A DNA stretch of 64,000 nucleotides from Prolixibacteraceae bacterium UBA6029 (GCA_002429385.1 DIZL01000062.1:84238-148237), one strand, 5' to 3'. Shown: positions 1 to 9,606, numbered from the stretch's first letter. Made by a program: numbers and translations. The notes: generated by a model not told the origin, from the sequence alone.

Positions 1-157
1 CAAGAAGCACACAAGATACGACCTTGATACTCCTTTGGGGTAATCCGATTAGCAGTCGCTACTTGACTTCTATTCTCTTTGGTTGACCCTCTGAGCTTCA
101 AGAGGCACTTGGCATAAACTCCATTTTTTAAATGCGTTTGCCCTGTGAGTTTTATAA

Positions 158-419
158 ATCTTACTTTTTAATAAAATCTTAGTAAAGGCAATGCCCCCGG
201 ATTCCCTGCCCGAAGCAGGCGGGCAATCTTATCTATCTTCTTAATTGGTCTGACAAACCTTAAATGAGTGATGAAAACAATCCCGATAACTATCGGGAGG
301 GTGTTAAGATTATTGATCCCGATAACTATCGGGACTATTTTTATAAGATACATAAGATTAAGGTTGCTGGGGCTGATCCCCCGAGTACTCGGGGCTGAGA
401 TTTTATTAAAAAGTAAGAT
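158..419. repeat. Composite inverted-repeat element with REP-like palindromes
   Basis: A perfect 22-bp inverted repeat lies at 158-179 and 398-419. Between the arms are two copies of the palindrome TCCCGATAACTATCGGGA (281-298 and 317-334) and a third, different palindrome, CCCCGAGTACTCGGGG (379-394). No coding sequence is visible inside. The layout resembles a MITE or a REP doublet, but no target duplication was recognised. Positions 1-157, up to the window edge, hold nothing I can identify; no open frame of useful length with recognisable sequence is present there. Confidence 0.6.
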
Positions 420-453
420 CCTGAAATTTATTCAGGACTCACCATTGATATTG

Positions 454-2241
454 TTATTTCCCAATATTCACCATATAAATAGCATCGAGTAAAATCATTG
501 AATCGAGAGGAATCTTTTTCAGAATGGCCTTTTGTTTTATCTGTTCAAGCCAGTCGGGTGAGTTTTTGATGGATCGAACAAATTCTGCAATCCTGCTTTG
601 CCTGTCCTTGACCGGAGGAGTTCCGGTGTGCCAGTTAGGGTTTGGATTGGTGGCTTTATACCTGATAATTTCATTCTGCGTTTCATGGTCAGAAAAAACA
701 GTGTCAATCGATAACTGAAAGTTGTTGCGTCCTGCTGCATTCATAAGCATTTTTATCAATACCGGTGCATGTCTTCCTGGTGTTGAATAAACATAGATAT
801 TCTTTCCGGTGGCTATAACACTGTCCAAACTAGCGGGGGCAGCACGCCATAATCTTACGGTTTCATTATTATCTTCATAGGTAATAATGTTGGGATTTAG
901 CGCTTTCAGTTGTGACTTATAGTCTTCGCGGTGACCGCAATAGCTTAACCCATAAACAAGTGCATTTTCAGGATAAGGAGCGCCTATCCAGGTAGGTTCG
1001 ACAAACCAAAAATCATCTTTCGAAATGTTCAGTTCAACAAACTTATGGATTTTCTCACGTTGAGTAATAAGTTTTGAGATAATAATATGATCGGCTTTAA
1101 CTTTTACCAGAGTAAAAGCAAGCGATAGGACAGGTAGTATGCAGCATGCGATGATCAGATGGTTCTTCTTTTTTATGATTTTAACGAGGAAAAGCGATAT
1201 GATGAAAAATATGAACCCATAAAAAACAAAGGTTGGAGTCAGGTAATAGTTTTTGAAATGTTTCGCCACCATTAATATTTGAAGGACTATAATCCCAAGA
1301 AATCCGGCAAATAACCAGACGTATTCTTTCATTCCTTCCTGTTTATTCCGCAGGGCAATAATGAGAAGGACAATCAATGCAACTGTCAGTAATAATAGTC
1401 CCGGGTTTAACCGGATGATTTCGACTAAACTATCAAGCATTTTCTTAACATTCAGAATGTTGGAATCACCGCCTCCATATAGTCCATCATGTTCGAAGAT
1501 GCCGGAAATAAAACGGCGAAATTCACCAATTCTATTAATGATAGGGGATATGAAAATAAAAAAGGAGACAATGCCTGATCCTATATATATCAATCTGTTT
1601 TTATTGGTCCTGATGAAGAGTAACGGCAGGAAGAGTAACGGCAGAAAGTTGAATTTAGTCGCGAATCCCAAAGCCATGACTACACCACTCCAAAGTGCAA
1701 ATTTCAGCGGTGAAAGGTTCTCATATCCATGTTTCAGATAAACCAGGATGAAAAGCAATCCGGAGATCATGAAGAAGCGGTCAGGATTTACACGAACGAA
1801 CAACCATATTAATTCATTACTAAATATAAAGCTGGCCTGTAAGATGGCAATCTGCCAAAAGGGAATTTTTCGTTTAGATCCAAATAATCCGACTACGAAA
1901 ATCAGGATGGCCTGAAGCAGAAGCAGTGCGGTTGAAATGGCGTTCATATAATGCTCAGGTCTTGCAAATACATCTTGTGCAATATCCCCTTTACCTGAAA
2001 CCAGGTGAGTAATTTTTATTACTATCCCGTTAAACACCTGGAAGGGTGTACCAGGATGATCGAAATGACCGATAAAATTGAATCTGAGTTGTGCACAATT
2101 TAAACCGTTTATCAGGTAAGGAAACTCAGGATCAATCGATCTGGAATAAAATGGATCGAAAAAGAAAAAAATATAAATTCCCCATAGAATAGCTATTGCA
2201 GGAAAAACAAAAAGTTTAATTTTCGACAGGATATTCTTCAT
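454..2241 (-). CDS. Polytopic membrane protein, possible GT-C type glycosyltransferase
   Basis: Encodes 595 residues from an ATG. The first ~400 residues are a series of hydrophobic helices, starting with one at about residues 10-28, followed by an extracytoplasmic loop with acidic residues (SIDPEF). The last ~190 residues are soluble. This organisation, hydrophobic helices with an acidic first loop and a C-terminal soluble domain, is typical of GT-C enzymes that use polyprenyl-phosphate sugars, but no diagnostic motif is certain. It lies 9 bp downstream of the methyltransferase/GT2 gene on the same strand, so the two are probably cotranscribed and act on the same glycan or glycolipid. It could equally be a flippase-like or O-antigen-ligase-like membrane protein. 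Confidence 0.6.
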   Translation of the reverse strand: MKNILSKIKLFVFPAIAILWGIYIFFFFDPFYSRSIDPEFPYLINGLNCAQLRFNFIGHFDHPGTPFQVFNGIVIKITHLVSGKGDIAQDVFARPEHYMNAISTALLLLQAILIFVVGLFGSKRKIPFWQIAILQASFIFSNELIWLFVRVNPDRFFMISGLLFILVYLKHGYENLSPLKFALWSGVVMALGFATKFNFLPLLFLPLLFIRTNKNRLIYIGSGIVSFFIFISPIINRIGEFRRFISGIFEHDGLYGGGDSNILNVKKMLDSLVEIIRLNPGLLLLTVALIVLLIIALRNKQEGMKEYVWLFAGFLGIIVLQILMVAKHFKNYYLTPTFVFYGFIFFIISLFLVKIIKKKNHLIIACCILPVLSLAFTLVKVKADHIIISKLITQREKIHKFVELNISKDDFWFVEPTWIGAPYPENALVYGLSYCGHREDYKSQLKALNPNIITYEDNNETVRLWRAAPASLDSVIATGKNIYVYSTPGRHAPVLIKMLMNAAGRNNFQLSIDTVFSDHETQNEIIRYKATNPNPNWHTGTPPVKDRQSRIAEFVRSIKNSPDWLEQIKQKAILKKIPLDSMILLDAIYMVNIGK

Positions 2242-2250
2242 TGTAAAGTC

Positions 2251-3660
2251 TTATTTGAATTTAATTTTCCTTGCAGCAAAAAGGCTCATCTTGATCAGTA
2301 ACCAGCCATGGCTAAAGCGGCTGATTTGTGTCGATCCGTATTCCCGATCCCTGTAGTGAACAATCACTTCAGCAATTTTAAGATTCAGTTTTGCTGCACC
2401 AAACAACAGATCAAAGTCTCCAAAAGGATCAAAATCTCCAAAATAACTTCGGTTGGCAATAATCATCTTGTAATCCTCTTTGAAAAGAACTTTTGTTCCA
2501 CAGAGGGTATCTTTCATTCGTTGACCTAACAGGTATGAGAAAAACCATCCGAAGAATTTATTGGCGATGAAGTTCAAAAGTCGCATAGCCTCCTTCTCCA
2601 TGGGATAAACAAGGCGGCAACCGTTGATGAATTCGCCTTTGTTGTTACGCAAAGCGTCGTAAAACTTAGGCATATCTCCGGGAGGAGTAGTAAGGTCGGC
2701 ATCAAGGATCATCAATATGTCGCAGGTAGCCACATCAAATGCTTCACGAACCGCATTACCCTTTCCTTTTCCCGATTGTTTCATCACCTTGATGTCAACA
2801 TTGGGATATGCCTTTTGTACCCGAAGCATTTCCTCATATGTACCATCACTGGAATTCCCTTCGATAAAAATAAACTCCTGATGTGAACCAAATGGAGGTG
2901 TTTGCTTAATGGCATTCTCCATGTTTCCTCTTTCATTTCGCGCAGGAACAACAATAGATACGGAATATTCTTTAGGTTCGGATACAACAGGCCGGGCCGT
3001 TATAAACTTGATCAGATCGAGGCCATTGATCCCGGGCAGGTTCGCTGTTAACTTGTTTACAATAAGGTTAACCAGGGGAATATATTTGGGGAAAAGAAGT
3101 TTCTTCTCCACTTTGATGATCTCAAAGTTTTCGAGATGCAGGATATTCTCAATGTCTTTGATCGATAGCCAGTTTTGGAGAGGCTGTTTGGCTTTTAATC
3201 CCAAAGTTTCTCCAATATTCAAAATCGGTTCCCAAAGGTGGTTGTAACTCGAAATGATAATTTTGGTGCGTGGGGATACATATGTTCTCACTTTTCGGAA
3301 GAAGATCTGGATGTCCCACAAGGAAGTAATCAGATCAGAAACAATAATGTAGTCAATCTCTATCCCCGGGGTGTAATCGACAGCATCGGCCACCTGAAAT
3401 TCAAGATGAGGGTATTTCTGCCTGGCAATATCAATGACAGATTTGGAGAAATCGATCCCAATTCCTTTGCCAGGCTTAACGGCATTCAGCAAATCGCCCG
3501 TTGAACAACCCAGTTCCAGTACTGTTGACCCTTCAGGGATGATGAATGCGAATTGACGTTCTATCGTTTTTTGATAAAAATTATTTCTCTTTTTCCATTT
3601 ATCCCTCTTGTGCGCAGTGCTCTCGAAATAATCAAGGATAATCTGTTGGCCTTTTTCCAT
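2251..3660 (-). CDS. SAM-dependent methyltransferase fused to GT2 glycosyltransferase
   Basis: A 469-residue two-domain protein. Residues 1 to ~200 form a class I methyltransferase with motif I VLELGCSTGD (47-56) and GIGIDFS as the following acidic strand. From about residue 230 a GT2 fold begins with SIVVPARNERGN, followed by IEGNSSDGT and the metal-binding DAD motif in ILDADLTTPPG, then GTKVLFK, as in dolichyl-phosphate-mannose-synthase-like enzymes. The protein therefore probably modifies a glycan or lipid carrier and transfers a sugar to polyprenyl phosphate. It sits just upstream of the polytopic membrane protein and next to a second GT2 gene. Substrate and order of reactions cannot be read from sequence. 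Confidence 0.8.
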   Translation of the reverse strand: MEKGQQIILDYFESTAHKRDKWKKRNNFYQKTIERQFAFIIPEGSTVLELGCSTGDLLNAVKPGKGIGIDFSKSVIDIARQKYPHLEFQVADAVDYTPGIEIDYIIVSDLITSLWDIQIFFRKVRTYVSPRTKIIISSYNHLWEPILNIGETLGLKAKQPLQNWLSIKDIENILHLENFEIIKVEKKLLFPKYIPLVNLIVNKLTANLPGINGLDLIKFITARPVVSEPKEYSVSIVVPARNERGNMENAIKQTPPFGSHQEFIFIEGNSSDGTYEEMLRVQKAYPNVDIKVMKQSGKGKGNAVREAFDVATCDILMILDADLTTPPGDMPKFYDALRNNKGEFINGCRLVYPMEKEAMRLLNFIANKFFGWFFSYLLGQRMKDTLCGTKVLFKEDYKMIIANRSYFGDFDPFGDFDLLFGAAKLNLKIAEVIVHYRDREYGSTQISRFSHGWLLIKMSLFAARKIKFK

Positions 3661-3752
3661 AATTAAGGTTAGGTGTTTTTAAAATCAGGAGCCAAATTTA
3701 AATAAAATGAATTATTTAAATCCGGGCTTCTAAAAGAAAATGTCATGACTGG

Positions 3753-4685
3753 TTATTCAATGTTCGTTTCTGAAATCAGGTAATTGGGCCTTCTTTTATT
3801 TTCAATAAAGAGTTTGCCGAGGTATTCGCCTATGATGCCAAGCATCAGCAGGTTTATTCCACCGATAAACAAAACACTGAAAATTACGGAAGTCCATCCG
3901 GTAACGGCCCGATCAGTAAAAAGATGAACATAGGCAGCATACAGGCCATACAGAAATGATAAAAATGCGATGACTGAACCAAGGTAAATGGACAGACGCA
4001 GCGGTTTCACACTAAATGCAGTTACACCTGTGGTGGCGAATTTCAGCATTTTACGGAAGGTATATTTTGTAGTTCCGGCAAAACGTTCGTTGGCGGTAAA
4101 CGGAATAACGGTCTGTCTGAATCCCATCCATGGAATAATTCCCCGAAAGAAGAGATAGTTCTCATTAAAGAGTTTCAATTGCTTCAAAACTTTCTTGTCG
4201 ATAAGTCTGAAGTCGGCCATGCCGTTTTCAATGTTGACATCCGACAGTTTACGCATGATCAGATAGAAAATGCGTGAAGAAGTTTTCTTGGCAAAGGATA
4301 TGCTCTGGTGGTCGTTACGAAGGGTATTCACAATTTCAAATCCTTCTTCCCATTTGCTGATCAGTTCGGGTATCACATCCGGCGGATGCTGCAGATCGGC
4401 ATCCAGGCTAATGGCACAATCACCCGTTGCAAAATCATACCCTGCTTTTAGTGCATTCTGGTGACCGAAGTTTCGTGAAAATGAAATATATTTGATGGCC
4501 GGATTGGATTGTGCCAATGTTAAAATGACCTGAAGCGTATGGTCTTGGCTTCCGTCATTCACGTAAATTATTTCATAGTGATAATTTTCAGGTAAATACC
4601 TGATCAGTGTCTGGTTAAATGTTGTCAGGCTTTCTTCTTCATTAAAACATGGCACAACAACAGATATTTTCTTTCCTGATTCCAT
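3753..4685 (-). CDS. GtrB/ArnC-like polyprenyl-phosphate glycosyltransferase (GT2)
   Basis: Encodes 310 residues. The N-terminal GT2 domain starts ISVVVPCFNEEESL, has YVNDGSQDHT, the conserved SRNFGHQNALKAG stretch and the catalytic metal site DAD at residues 95-97 (SLDADLQHPPD). Two C-terminal hydrophobic helices (about residues 230-255 and 265-290) anchor it in the inner membrane, and the sequence GIIGEYLGKLFIENKRRPNY before the C-terminus is typical of GtrB and ArnC relatives. The expected reaction is transfer of a sugar from a nucleotide donor to undecaprenyl phosphate, giving the donor for a GT-C enzyme such as the neighbouring polytopic proteins. It is transcribed away from the 735-residue membrane protein across a 58-bp gap. 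Confidence 0.85.
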   Translation of the reverse strand: MESGKKISVVVPCFNEEESLTTFNQTLIRYLPENYHYEIIYVNDGSQDHTLQVILTLAQSNPAIKYISFSRNFGHQNALKAGYDFATGDCAISLDADLQHPPDVIPELISKWEEGFEIVNTLRNDHQSISFAKKTSSRIFYLIMRKLSDVNIENGMADFRLIDKKVLKQLKLFNENYLFFRGIIPWMGFRQTVIPFTANERFAGTTKYTFRKMLKFATTGVTAFSVKPLRLSIYLGSVIAFLSFLYGLYAAYVHLFTDRAVTGWTSVIFSVLFIGGINLLMLGIIGEYLGKLFIENKRRPNYLISETNIE

Positions 4686-4743
4686 TAAATCTCATTTATT
4701 TGGTAAATATACTTTAATTTGCATAACAATAATCCCAGGGAAT

Positions 4744-6951
4744 ATGGAAGATTTCAGAAAAGGTATTTTACTAACTCTTATATTGAGTTTTGCGGTTTTA
4801 TTATTTTTCTTTGGCCCTTTGCTAAAAGATCCCAATCACGTCTATTTCTCTCCAAATGGCGATGGTTTGAAATCATATGTTGGTGCAATTTACCATTTGG
4901 AACATGATACTACCCTGTTCAGGATGAACGCTATGAATTATCCTTACGGCGAGATGGCCTTCTTTACCGATTGTCAGCCTATGATTGTCAATCCGGTGAA
5001 AGTGCTGAGTAATCACGGCATTGATTTCAGGCCATACATTGTAGGAATTATCAATATGTTTATGCTCCTTTCTATTGTTTTAGGGGCACTGTTTATATGT
5101 CTGATTTTTCTTGACTTGAATGTTTCCTGGTGGTTTGCATCATTGGCATCAGTTGGAATCGCCATGCTTTCGCCACAGATTGGCCGGCTAGGGGGGCATT
5201 TTTCACTCAGTCATATGATGTGGCTTCCGATGCTAATCTGGCTGCTGATGCGGTTTGATAAGAATAAGTCATATTGGATTTCGGCCGGAATTGGCTTGCT
5301 TACCTTTTTTGCAGCAGGAATGCATTTGTACTTTTTTGCCTTGTTTGGTTTCTTCTTTCTGTTTTACTGGGTATATACCCTGTATGCCAAAAATATGGAC
5401 TTCCGCAATTATCGATGGGTCCTCCACCTTTTTATTCAATTAATTCTACCGCTGATTTTAGTCCAAATCATAGTTGGATTTAACGATACCATTACCGACC
5501 GGACCACACATCCCTGGGGGTTTTACAATTACAGGGCAAATCCGTATTCGATTTTCCTTCCGGTAGGGAAATCCTATGCTAAATTTCTGATGAACTTTAA
5601 AGCATTCCAAAACATCGAATGGGAAGCTTTAGCTTATATCGGACTGGTCGCACTCATCGGATTCATTGCAGGGATTATCCGTATGGTTCAGCGTATTGGG
5701 AAAAAACAATCCTGGTGGATGGTTTCAGATCATAACCTGATTACAGTATTTTTCTGGGCTTCTGTAGCATCCTTGTTGCTTTCATTCAGCATCCCTTTTA
5801 ATATGGGATTACAATTTCTACTCGATTACCTCGGACCCATACAACAGTTGCGTGCCCTGTCCCGTTTTTCCTGGTTATTCTATTACATGATTAATATTCT
5901 TGTTTTCTATGGATTGTTCAAACTGATGAAGCGTCAGAAGACGATGAGAGTATTTGCTGTTTTTGCTCTTGCTTTCCTTTTTTACGATGGCTACTTAAAT
6001 GTAAAAGTATATGCAGCAATAATGAATAACCGGGTTGCTGAACTGGACGATAAAGCCAATTCTTCACCCGAAAATGCATGGGTCTCACTGATTAATAAGG
6101 ATCAGTACCAGGCGATACTGCCTTTGCCATTCTTTCATGTTGGCTCTGAAAACGTTTGGCTGGAACCCAAATGCGATGTATTGAGACAATCATTCATCGT
6201 ATCGTTAAAAAGTGGGTTGCCTTCGATGGGAGTCATGTTGAGCCGAACATCTTTATCTGAAACCTATAAAAGCCTTGCTTTGGTTAATATTCCTGTTTCG
6301 CCGTTTATGATTACAAAAGATCTGCCCAATAAAAAGCCGTTGCTGGTGATGGTTGACAATTGCAATGAACTTTCGGTTCCTGAAAAGAACCTTGTACAAC
6401 ATTCGATACTGGTATGGAAAGGCCCGAAATTTACCTTCTACCAGCTTCCGGTCGCGCAGCTTGATACTATTGCAGCTCAGGGCGAAAAAACGTATACGGA
6501 CGAAATGAAACCCATGCATGAAGGAACCTCGGATAGTACAAAGGTCTTATTCTACAATGGGTTTGAGAAGAGCCTAAATAAGGATTCGTTTTATGGTGCA
6601 GGAGCCTTCTCAGGAGATATTATGATCTGGAACCACATATTGGATCACAAAATCAGGAATGGTAAACCAGGCGATGCCTGCGAAATCCTCTTCTGGGTAA
6701 AGGGTTATGAAACAGATCTCATGCCGAGAACAGTATTTGAGTTTGTTCAGAAAAATGGTGATCAGACTATCGATTATAAATACGATCAGTTCCAGCATTT
6801 CTATTGCTCCCTGAAAGACGGATGGATGAGAATCCGTATTCCTTTTGTACTTAAATCAGAAAATGATCAGGTTATGGTCACAATCCGTAACACTGATTTA
6901 AAGAAATTTCAATTGGTGGTGGACGATATAGTTATTCGTAAAGAACTTTAA
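4744..6951 (+). CDS. Large polytopic membrane protein with C-terminal soluble domain
   Basis: Encodes 735 residues. Residues 8 to ~440 contain about ten to twelve hydrophobic helices; the first extracytoplasmic loop holds an acidic stretch (SPNGDGLKSY), the place where GT-C glycosyltransferases keep catalytic acids. The C-terminal ~300 residues are soluble and their last part (FNGFEKSL-like start, ending VVDDIVIRK) reads like a beta-sandwich of the kind found in carbohydrate-binding or lectin-like domains. It is divergent from the GtrB-like gene. A role in transferring or modifying a surface glycan with a polyprenyl-linked sugar is likely from context only; I recognise no named family with confidence. 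Confidence 0.6.
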   Translation: MEDFRKGILLTLILSFAVLLFFFGPLLKDPNHVYFSPNGDGLKSYVGAIYHLEHDTTLFRMNAMNYPYGEMAFFTDCQPMIVNPVKVLSNHGIDFRPYIVGIINMFMLLSIVLGALFICLIFLDLNVSWWFASLASVGIAMLSPQIGRLGGHFSLSHMMWLPMLIWLLMRFDKNKSYWISAGIGLLTFFAAGMHLYFFALFGFFFLFYWVYTLYAKNMDFRNYRWVLHLFIQLILPLILVQIIVGFNDTITDRTTHPWGFYNYRANPYSIFLPVGKSYAKFLMNFKAFQNIEWEALAYIGLVALIGFIAGIIRMVQRIGKKQSWWMVSDHNLITVFFWASVASLLLSFSIPFNMGLQFLLDYLGPIQQLRALSRFSWLFYYMINILVFYGLFKLMKRQKTMRVFAVFALAFLFYDGYLNVKVYAAIMNNRVAELDDKANSSPENAWVSLINKDQYQAILPLPFFHVGSENVWLEPKCDVLRQSFIVSLKSGLPSMGVMLSRTSLSETYKSLALVNIPVSPFMITKDLPNKKPLLVMVDNCNELSVPEKNLVQHSILVWKGPKFTFYQLPVAQLDTIAAQGEKTYTDEMKPMHEGTSDSTKVLFYNGFEKSLNKDSFYGAGAFSGDIMIWNHILDHKIRNGKPGDACEILFWVKGYETDLMPRTVFEFVQKNGDQTIDYKYDQFQHFYCSLKDGWMRIRIPFVLKSENDQVMVTIRNTDLKKFQLVVDDIVIRKEL

Positions 6952-7079
6952 ATCTGTTTGCGACAGATGTCAAAGTGTTTACAAATAAAAAACCCTGATT
7001 AACGGAAAGCTAAATTTCAACAGCAGTCAAAATTTAAGCGCGCCATGACATTAACGCAAACCAACCGCAATCAGAGTTC

Positions 7080-7121
7080 TTATATCCTGTTTGACTGATC
7101 AGGTCAGTCATGAAGATATAA
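7080..7121. terminator. Convergent-gene hairpin
   Basis: Stem TGACTGA (7092-7098) pairs with TCAGTCA (7104-7110), and an outer stem TTATATC (7080-7086) pairs with GATATAA (7115-7121). It lies between the ends of two convergent genes. There is no clear T-run, so function as an intrinsic terminator is only inferred from position. Confidence 0.4.
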
Positions 7122-7157
7122 CAACTCAAATACGGACTTGTTTGCTGACGGTTGTTC

Positions 7158-8321
7158 TTATTGTTTTGGAACGGCGTAATTCAGAACATCTTCTCTTGTA
7201 ATGACTTTATCACAAAGGATGATTAGTCGTTCGATGACATTTCGGAATTCACGGATGTTACCCGTCCACCGCATATTCTGCAATTCACTGATGGCATCGG
7301 GTTCTATCGATTTTTGGGGAATCCCGTATTCGGTACAGATCAGGTCGATGAAATAGTCACTCAACAGGGGAATATCTTCAATGCGTTCGTTCAGATCGGG
7401 AACGTGAATCAGGATAACACTCAGCCGATGGTATAAATCTTCCCTGAAGTTATTCATTTCAATCTCGCGCGAAAGGTTCTTATTGGTAGCGGCTACTACC
7501 CGTACGTCAACTTTTATTTGCGTATCTCCGCCAACCCGGTTGATTATGCTTTCCTGCAGAACACGCAATACCTTTGCCTGTGCCGAAAGACTCATATCCC
7601 CGATTTCGTCCAGGAAGATGGTTCCTCCGGTAGCCTGCTCAAACTTGCCTTTACGCTGTTTGATGGCCGATGTAAATGCCCCTTTCTCGTGTCCGAACAA
7701 TTCACTCTCAATTAATTCGGAAGGAATGGCTGCACAGTTTACTTCGATGAAAGGTCCCTCAGAGCGGTTACTCTTCTCGTGCAGGCGACGTGCCACCAGC
7801 TCCTTGCCCGTACCGTTTGAACCCGTAATCAGAACTCGTGCATCAGTGGCTGCTACCCTGTCGACCATATCTTTCACCTTTTGTATGCCTGAAGAATTTC
7901 CTACAATATCGAAGCGTTTCCCGACTTTCTTCCGTAAAACCTTGGTCTCGGTAATCAGGTTTGATTTATCCATCGCATTGCGCAGTGTGATCAGCAAACG
8001 GTTTAAGTCAAGAGGTTTCTCAATGAAATCGAAAGCCCCCTTTTTGATCGATTCAACGGCAGTATCAATGTTCCCGTGACCCGAGATCATCACCACAGGG
8101 GTATCGTGGTTCAGCTCTTCAATCTTCTGCAAAACCTCGATGCCATCCATACCCGGCATTTTAATGTCGCATAAGATTACATCAAAATCATTGGTCTTGA
8201 TAAGTTCCAGTGCTTTTATCCCGTCTTCGGCCAGTTCGACCTGGTATTTCTCGAATTCCAGGATCTCTTTTAAGGTATTGCGTATGCTGCGTTCGTCGTC
8301 GATAACCAATATTCTTGACAT
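7158..8321 (-). CDS. NtrC-family sigma-54 activator without DNA-binding domain
   Basis: A 387-residue response regulator. The receiver domain (1 to ~120) has the acidic pair DDE near residue 9 and the phosphoacceptor Asp52 (LCDIKMPGMDG), with Lys102 in the FIEKPL motif. The AAA+ domain has Walker A (GSNGTGKE, 167-174), the sigma-54 contact loop GAFTSA (214-219) and Walker B (IFLDEIGD, 235-242). The protein ends about ten residues after the AAA+ lid (NIREFRNVIERLI), where relatives of ~450 residues carry a Fis-type helix-turn-helix. It should therefore act from solution or with a partner, as known for FlgR of Helicobacter. No cognate histidine kinase is adjacent. The ATG at 8321 gives a proper receiver N-terminus. 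Confidence 0.9.
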   Translation of the reverse strand: MSRILVIDDERSIRNTLKEILEFEKYQVELAEDGIKALELIKTNDFDVILCDIKMPGMDGIEVLQKIEELNHDTPVVMISGHGNIDTAVESIKKGAFDFIEKPLDLNRLLITLRNAMDKSNLITETKVLRKKVGKRFDIVGNSSGIQKVKDMVDRVAATDARVLITGSNGTGKELVARRLHEKSNRSEGPFIEVNCAAIPSELIESELFGHEKGAFTSAIKQRKGKFEQATGGTIFLDEIGDMSLSAQAKVLRVLQESIINRVGGDTQIKVDVRVVAATNKNLSREIEMNNFREDLYHRLSVILIHVPDLNERIEDIPLLSDYFIDLICTEYGIPQKSIEPDAISELQNMRWTGNIREFRNVIERLIILCDKVITREDVLNYAVPKQ

Positions 8322-8351
8322 GCTGTTTTTTATTAATGATTTTGCCCAAAT

Positions 8352-9272
8352 TTAGCTGAAAATATGTTCGTATAAAATACCTTCTCTCAGGGCATAATCA
8401 GTTTGGTATATTTTCTGAATATTTAACCGTTCAATCACCAGTTTAATGAATATTACCGACGGAACGATCATCTCTACACGGATGGATTCCAGTCCTTTCA
8501 TTCCGATTCGCTCAGTATTTGTTGAATGAATCAGCATTTGGTAAATTCTTTCAAAATCACGCAGTTCAATTTCCTGCCGTATTCTTGTTTTCGCACCGGG
8601 ATCAGTCTGATCGATCAGATCAGCCAGGGAGTCGAAAGCTCCAGAACAGCCGATCAGCATAGAGACCGGAGTATGTTCCAGCTGGTTCCATAGGGGTTCA
8701 AGCCGATCTGCAAACCAGTTGTTGATCTGTTGAATTTCTGATAGAGTAATAGGGTCGGAGGGGGGTATTTGTTCTATGATCCGTGCCATCCCGAGTGCAA
8801 AGCTTTGTTTCCAAAAGGGCTTACCAGCTTTGGTCAGTATAAACTCATTGCTTCCGCCGCCAATGTCCAGTATAAGCGAATGATCCTCAATTTCACCAAT
8901 AGCCAGCTTTACACCTTTGAATATCAGATCAGCTTCCTTGTTTCCTGAAATGATAAGCAATTCAATTCCCGTTTTCTCTTTGACTTCCTGTTGAAACCAA
9001 TCCTTGTTTATGGCTTCGCGGATAGCAGAAGTAGCAAGGGCAATAATCTCAAATGCACCGTATTCTCTTATTCTGACCTGATGTTCGCGAATGGACTGAA
9101 TTGCCCGCTGCAAACCATCTTCACCCAGCCTGTTCTTTTCGATTCCTTCCTTGCCGAGTTTGACAACCTCTTTTCCCTGGTAAAGAATCTGATACGATTG
9201 ATCACGGTATTCCGCAATCAGCAAATTGCAGGTATTGGTTCCAAGATCGATAATTGCTATTCGTTTGTTCAT
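8352..9272 (-). CDS. Ppx/GppA family phosphatase
   Basis: Encodes 306 residues with the actin-like ATPase fold. The phosphate-1 loop IIDLGTNTCNLLI is at residues 7-19 and the second phosphate loop DIGGGSNEF in the middle of the protein; ATSAIREA is the third conserved block. Family members hydrolyse polyphosphate or the pentaphosphate pppGpp to ppGpp. At ~300 residues it has only the catalytic Ppx-GppA core and lacks the C-terminal HD-like half of E. coli Ppx, the usual form in Bacteroidota. It is 30 bp downstream of nothing but shares strand with the MNT/HEPN pair just upstream (4-bp gap to the MNT gene), so it may be read from the same transcript. Confidence 0.9.
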   Translation of the reverse strand: MNKRIAIIDLGTNTCNLLIAEYRDQSYQILYQGKEVVKLGKEGIEKNRLGEDGLQRAIQSIREHQVRIREYGAFEIIALATSAIREAINKDWFQQEVKEKTGIELLIISGNKEADLIFKGVKLAIGEIEDHSLILDIGGGSNEFILTKAGKPFWKQSFALGMARIIEQIPPSDPITLSEIQQINNWFADRLEPLWNQLEHTPVSMLIGCSGAFDSLADLIDQTDPGAKTRIRQEIELRDFERIYQMLIHSTNTERIGMKGLESIRVEMIVPSVIFIKLVIERLNIQKIYQTDYALREGILYEHIFS

Positions 9273-9276
9273 GAGT

Positions 9277-9606
9277 TTAGAGAAGTTGCAACTGCTTGTT
9301 CTGATAGAAATTAATTCCTACCCGGTCGATGTGATCCACCAATTCTTTATTGCTGATGGTATGATAATTTAAAACGTCAATTTTATATGGCAGGATGGTT
9401 TCTTCATTGAATTCATAACTGATGCGGGACATGATATCTGCATTCAGGTTTTCTCCTTTTAAGGCTATGTCAACATCGCTGCCGTTATGGAATATTCCCT
9501 TTGCACGGCTTCCGAATATGAATGCTTCGGTGACTTCAGTGTATTGAATGAGTACAGATACAATGATTTTCAGATCATTCTGTTGCAATCCAAGGGATTC
9601 AGTCAT
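9277..9606 (-). CDS. MNT-domain nucleotidyltransferase (antitoxin)
   Basis: Encodes 109 residues of the minimal nucleotidyltransferase fold. Gly32-Ser33 followed ten residues later by Asp44-Val-Asp46 is the GSx10DxD signature of MntA antitoxins, and Asp77 (KIDVLNY) is the third expected carboxylate. MntA proteins neutralise their HEPN toxin by transferring AMP from ATP to a tyrosine of the toxin. The start codon lies within the end of the upstream HEPN gene (8-bp overlap), which indicates translational coupling and a two-gene module. Confidence 0.9.
   Translation of the reverse strand: MTESLGLQQNDLKIIVSVLIQYTEVTEAFIFGSRAKGIFHNGSDVDIALKGENLNADIMSRISYEFNEETILPYKIDVLNYHTISNKELVDHIDRVGINFYQNKQLQLL

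Noticed and set aside
1..157. Fragment of a mobile element at the window edge
   Set aside because: Short open stretches exist but none shows recognisable protein similarity, so no call was made.
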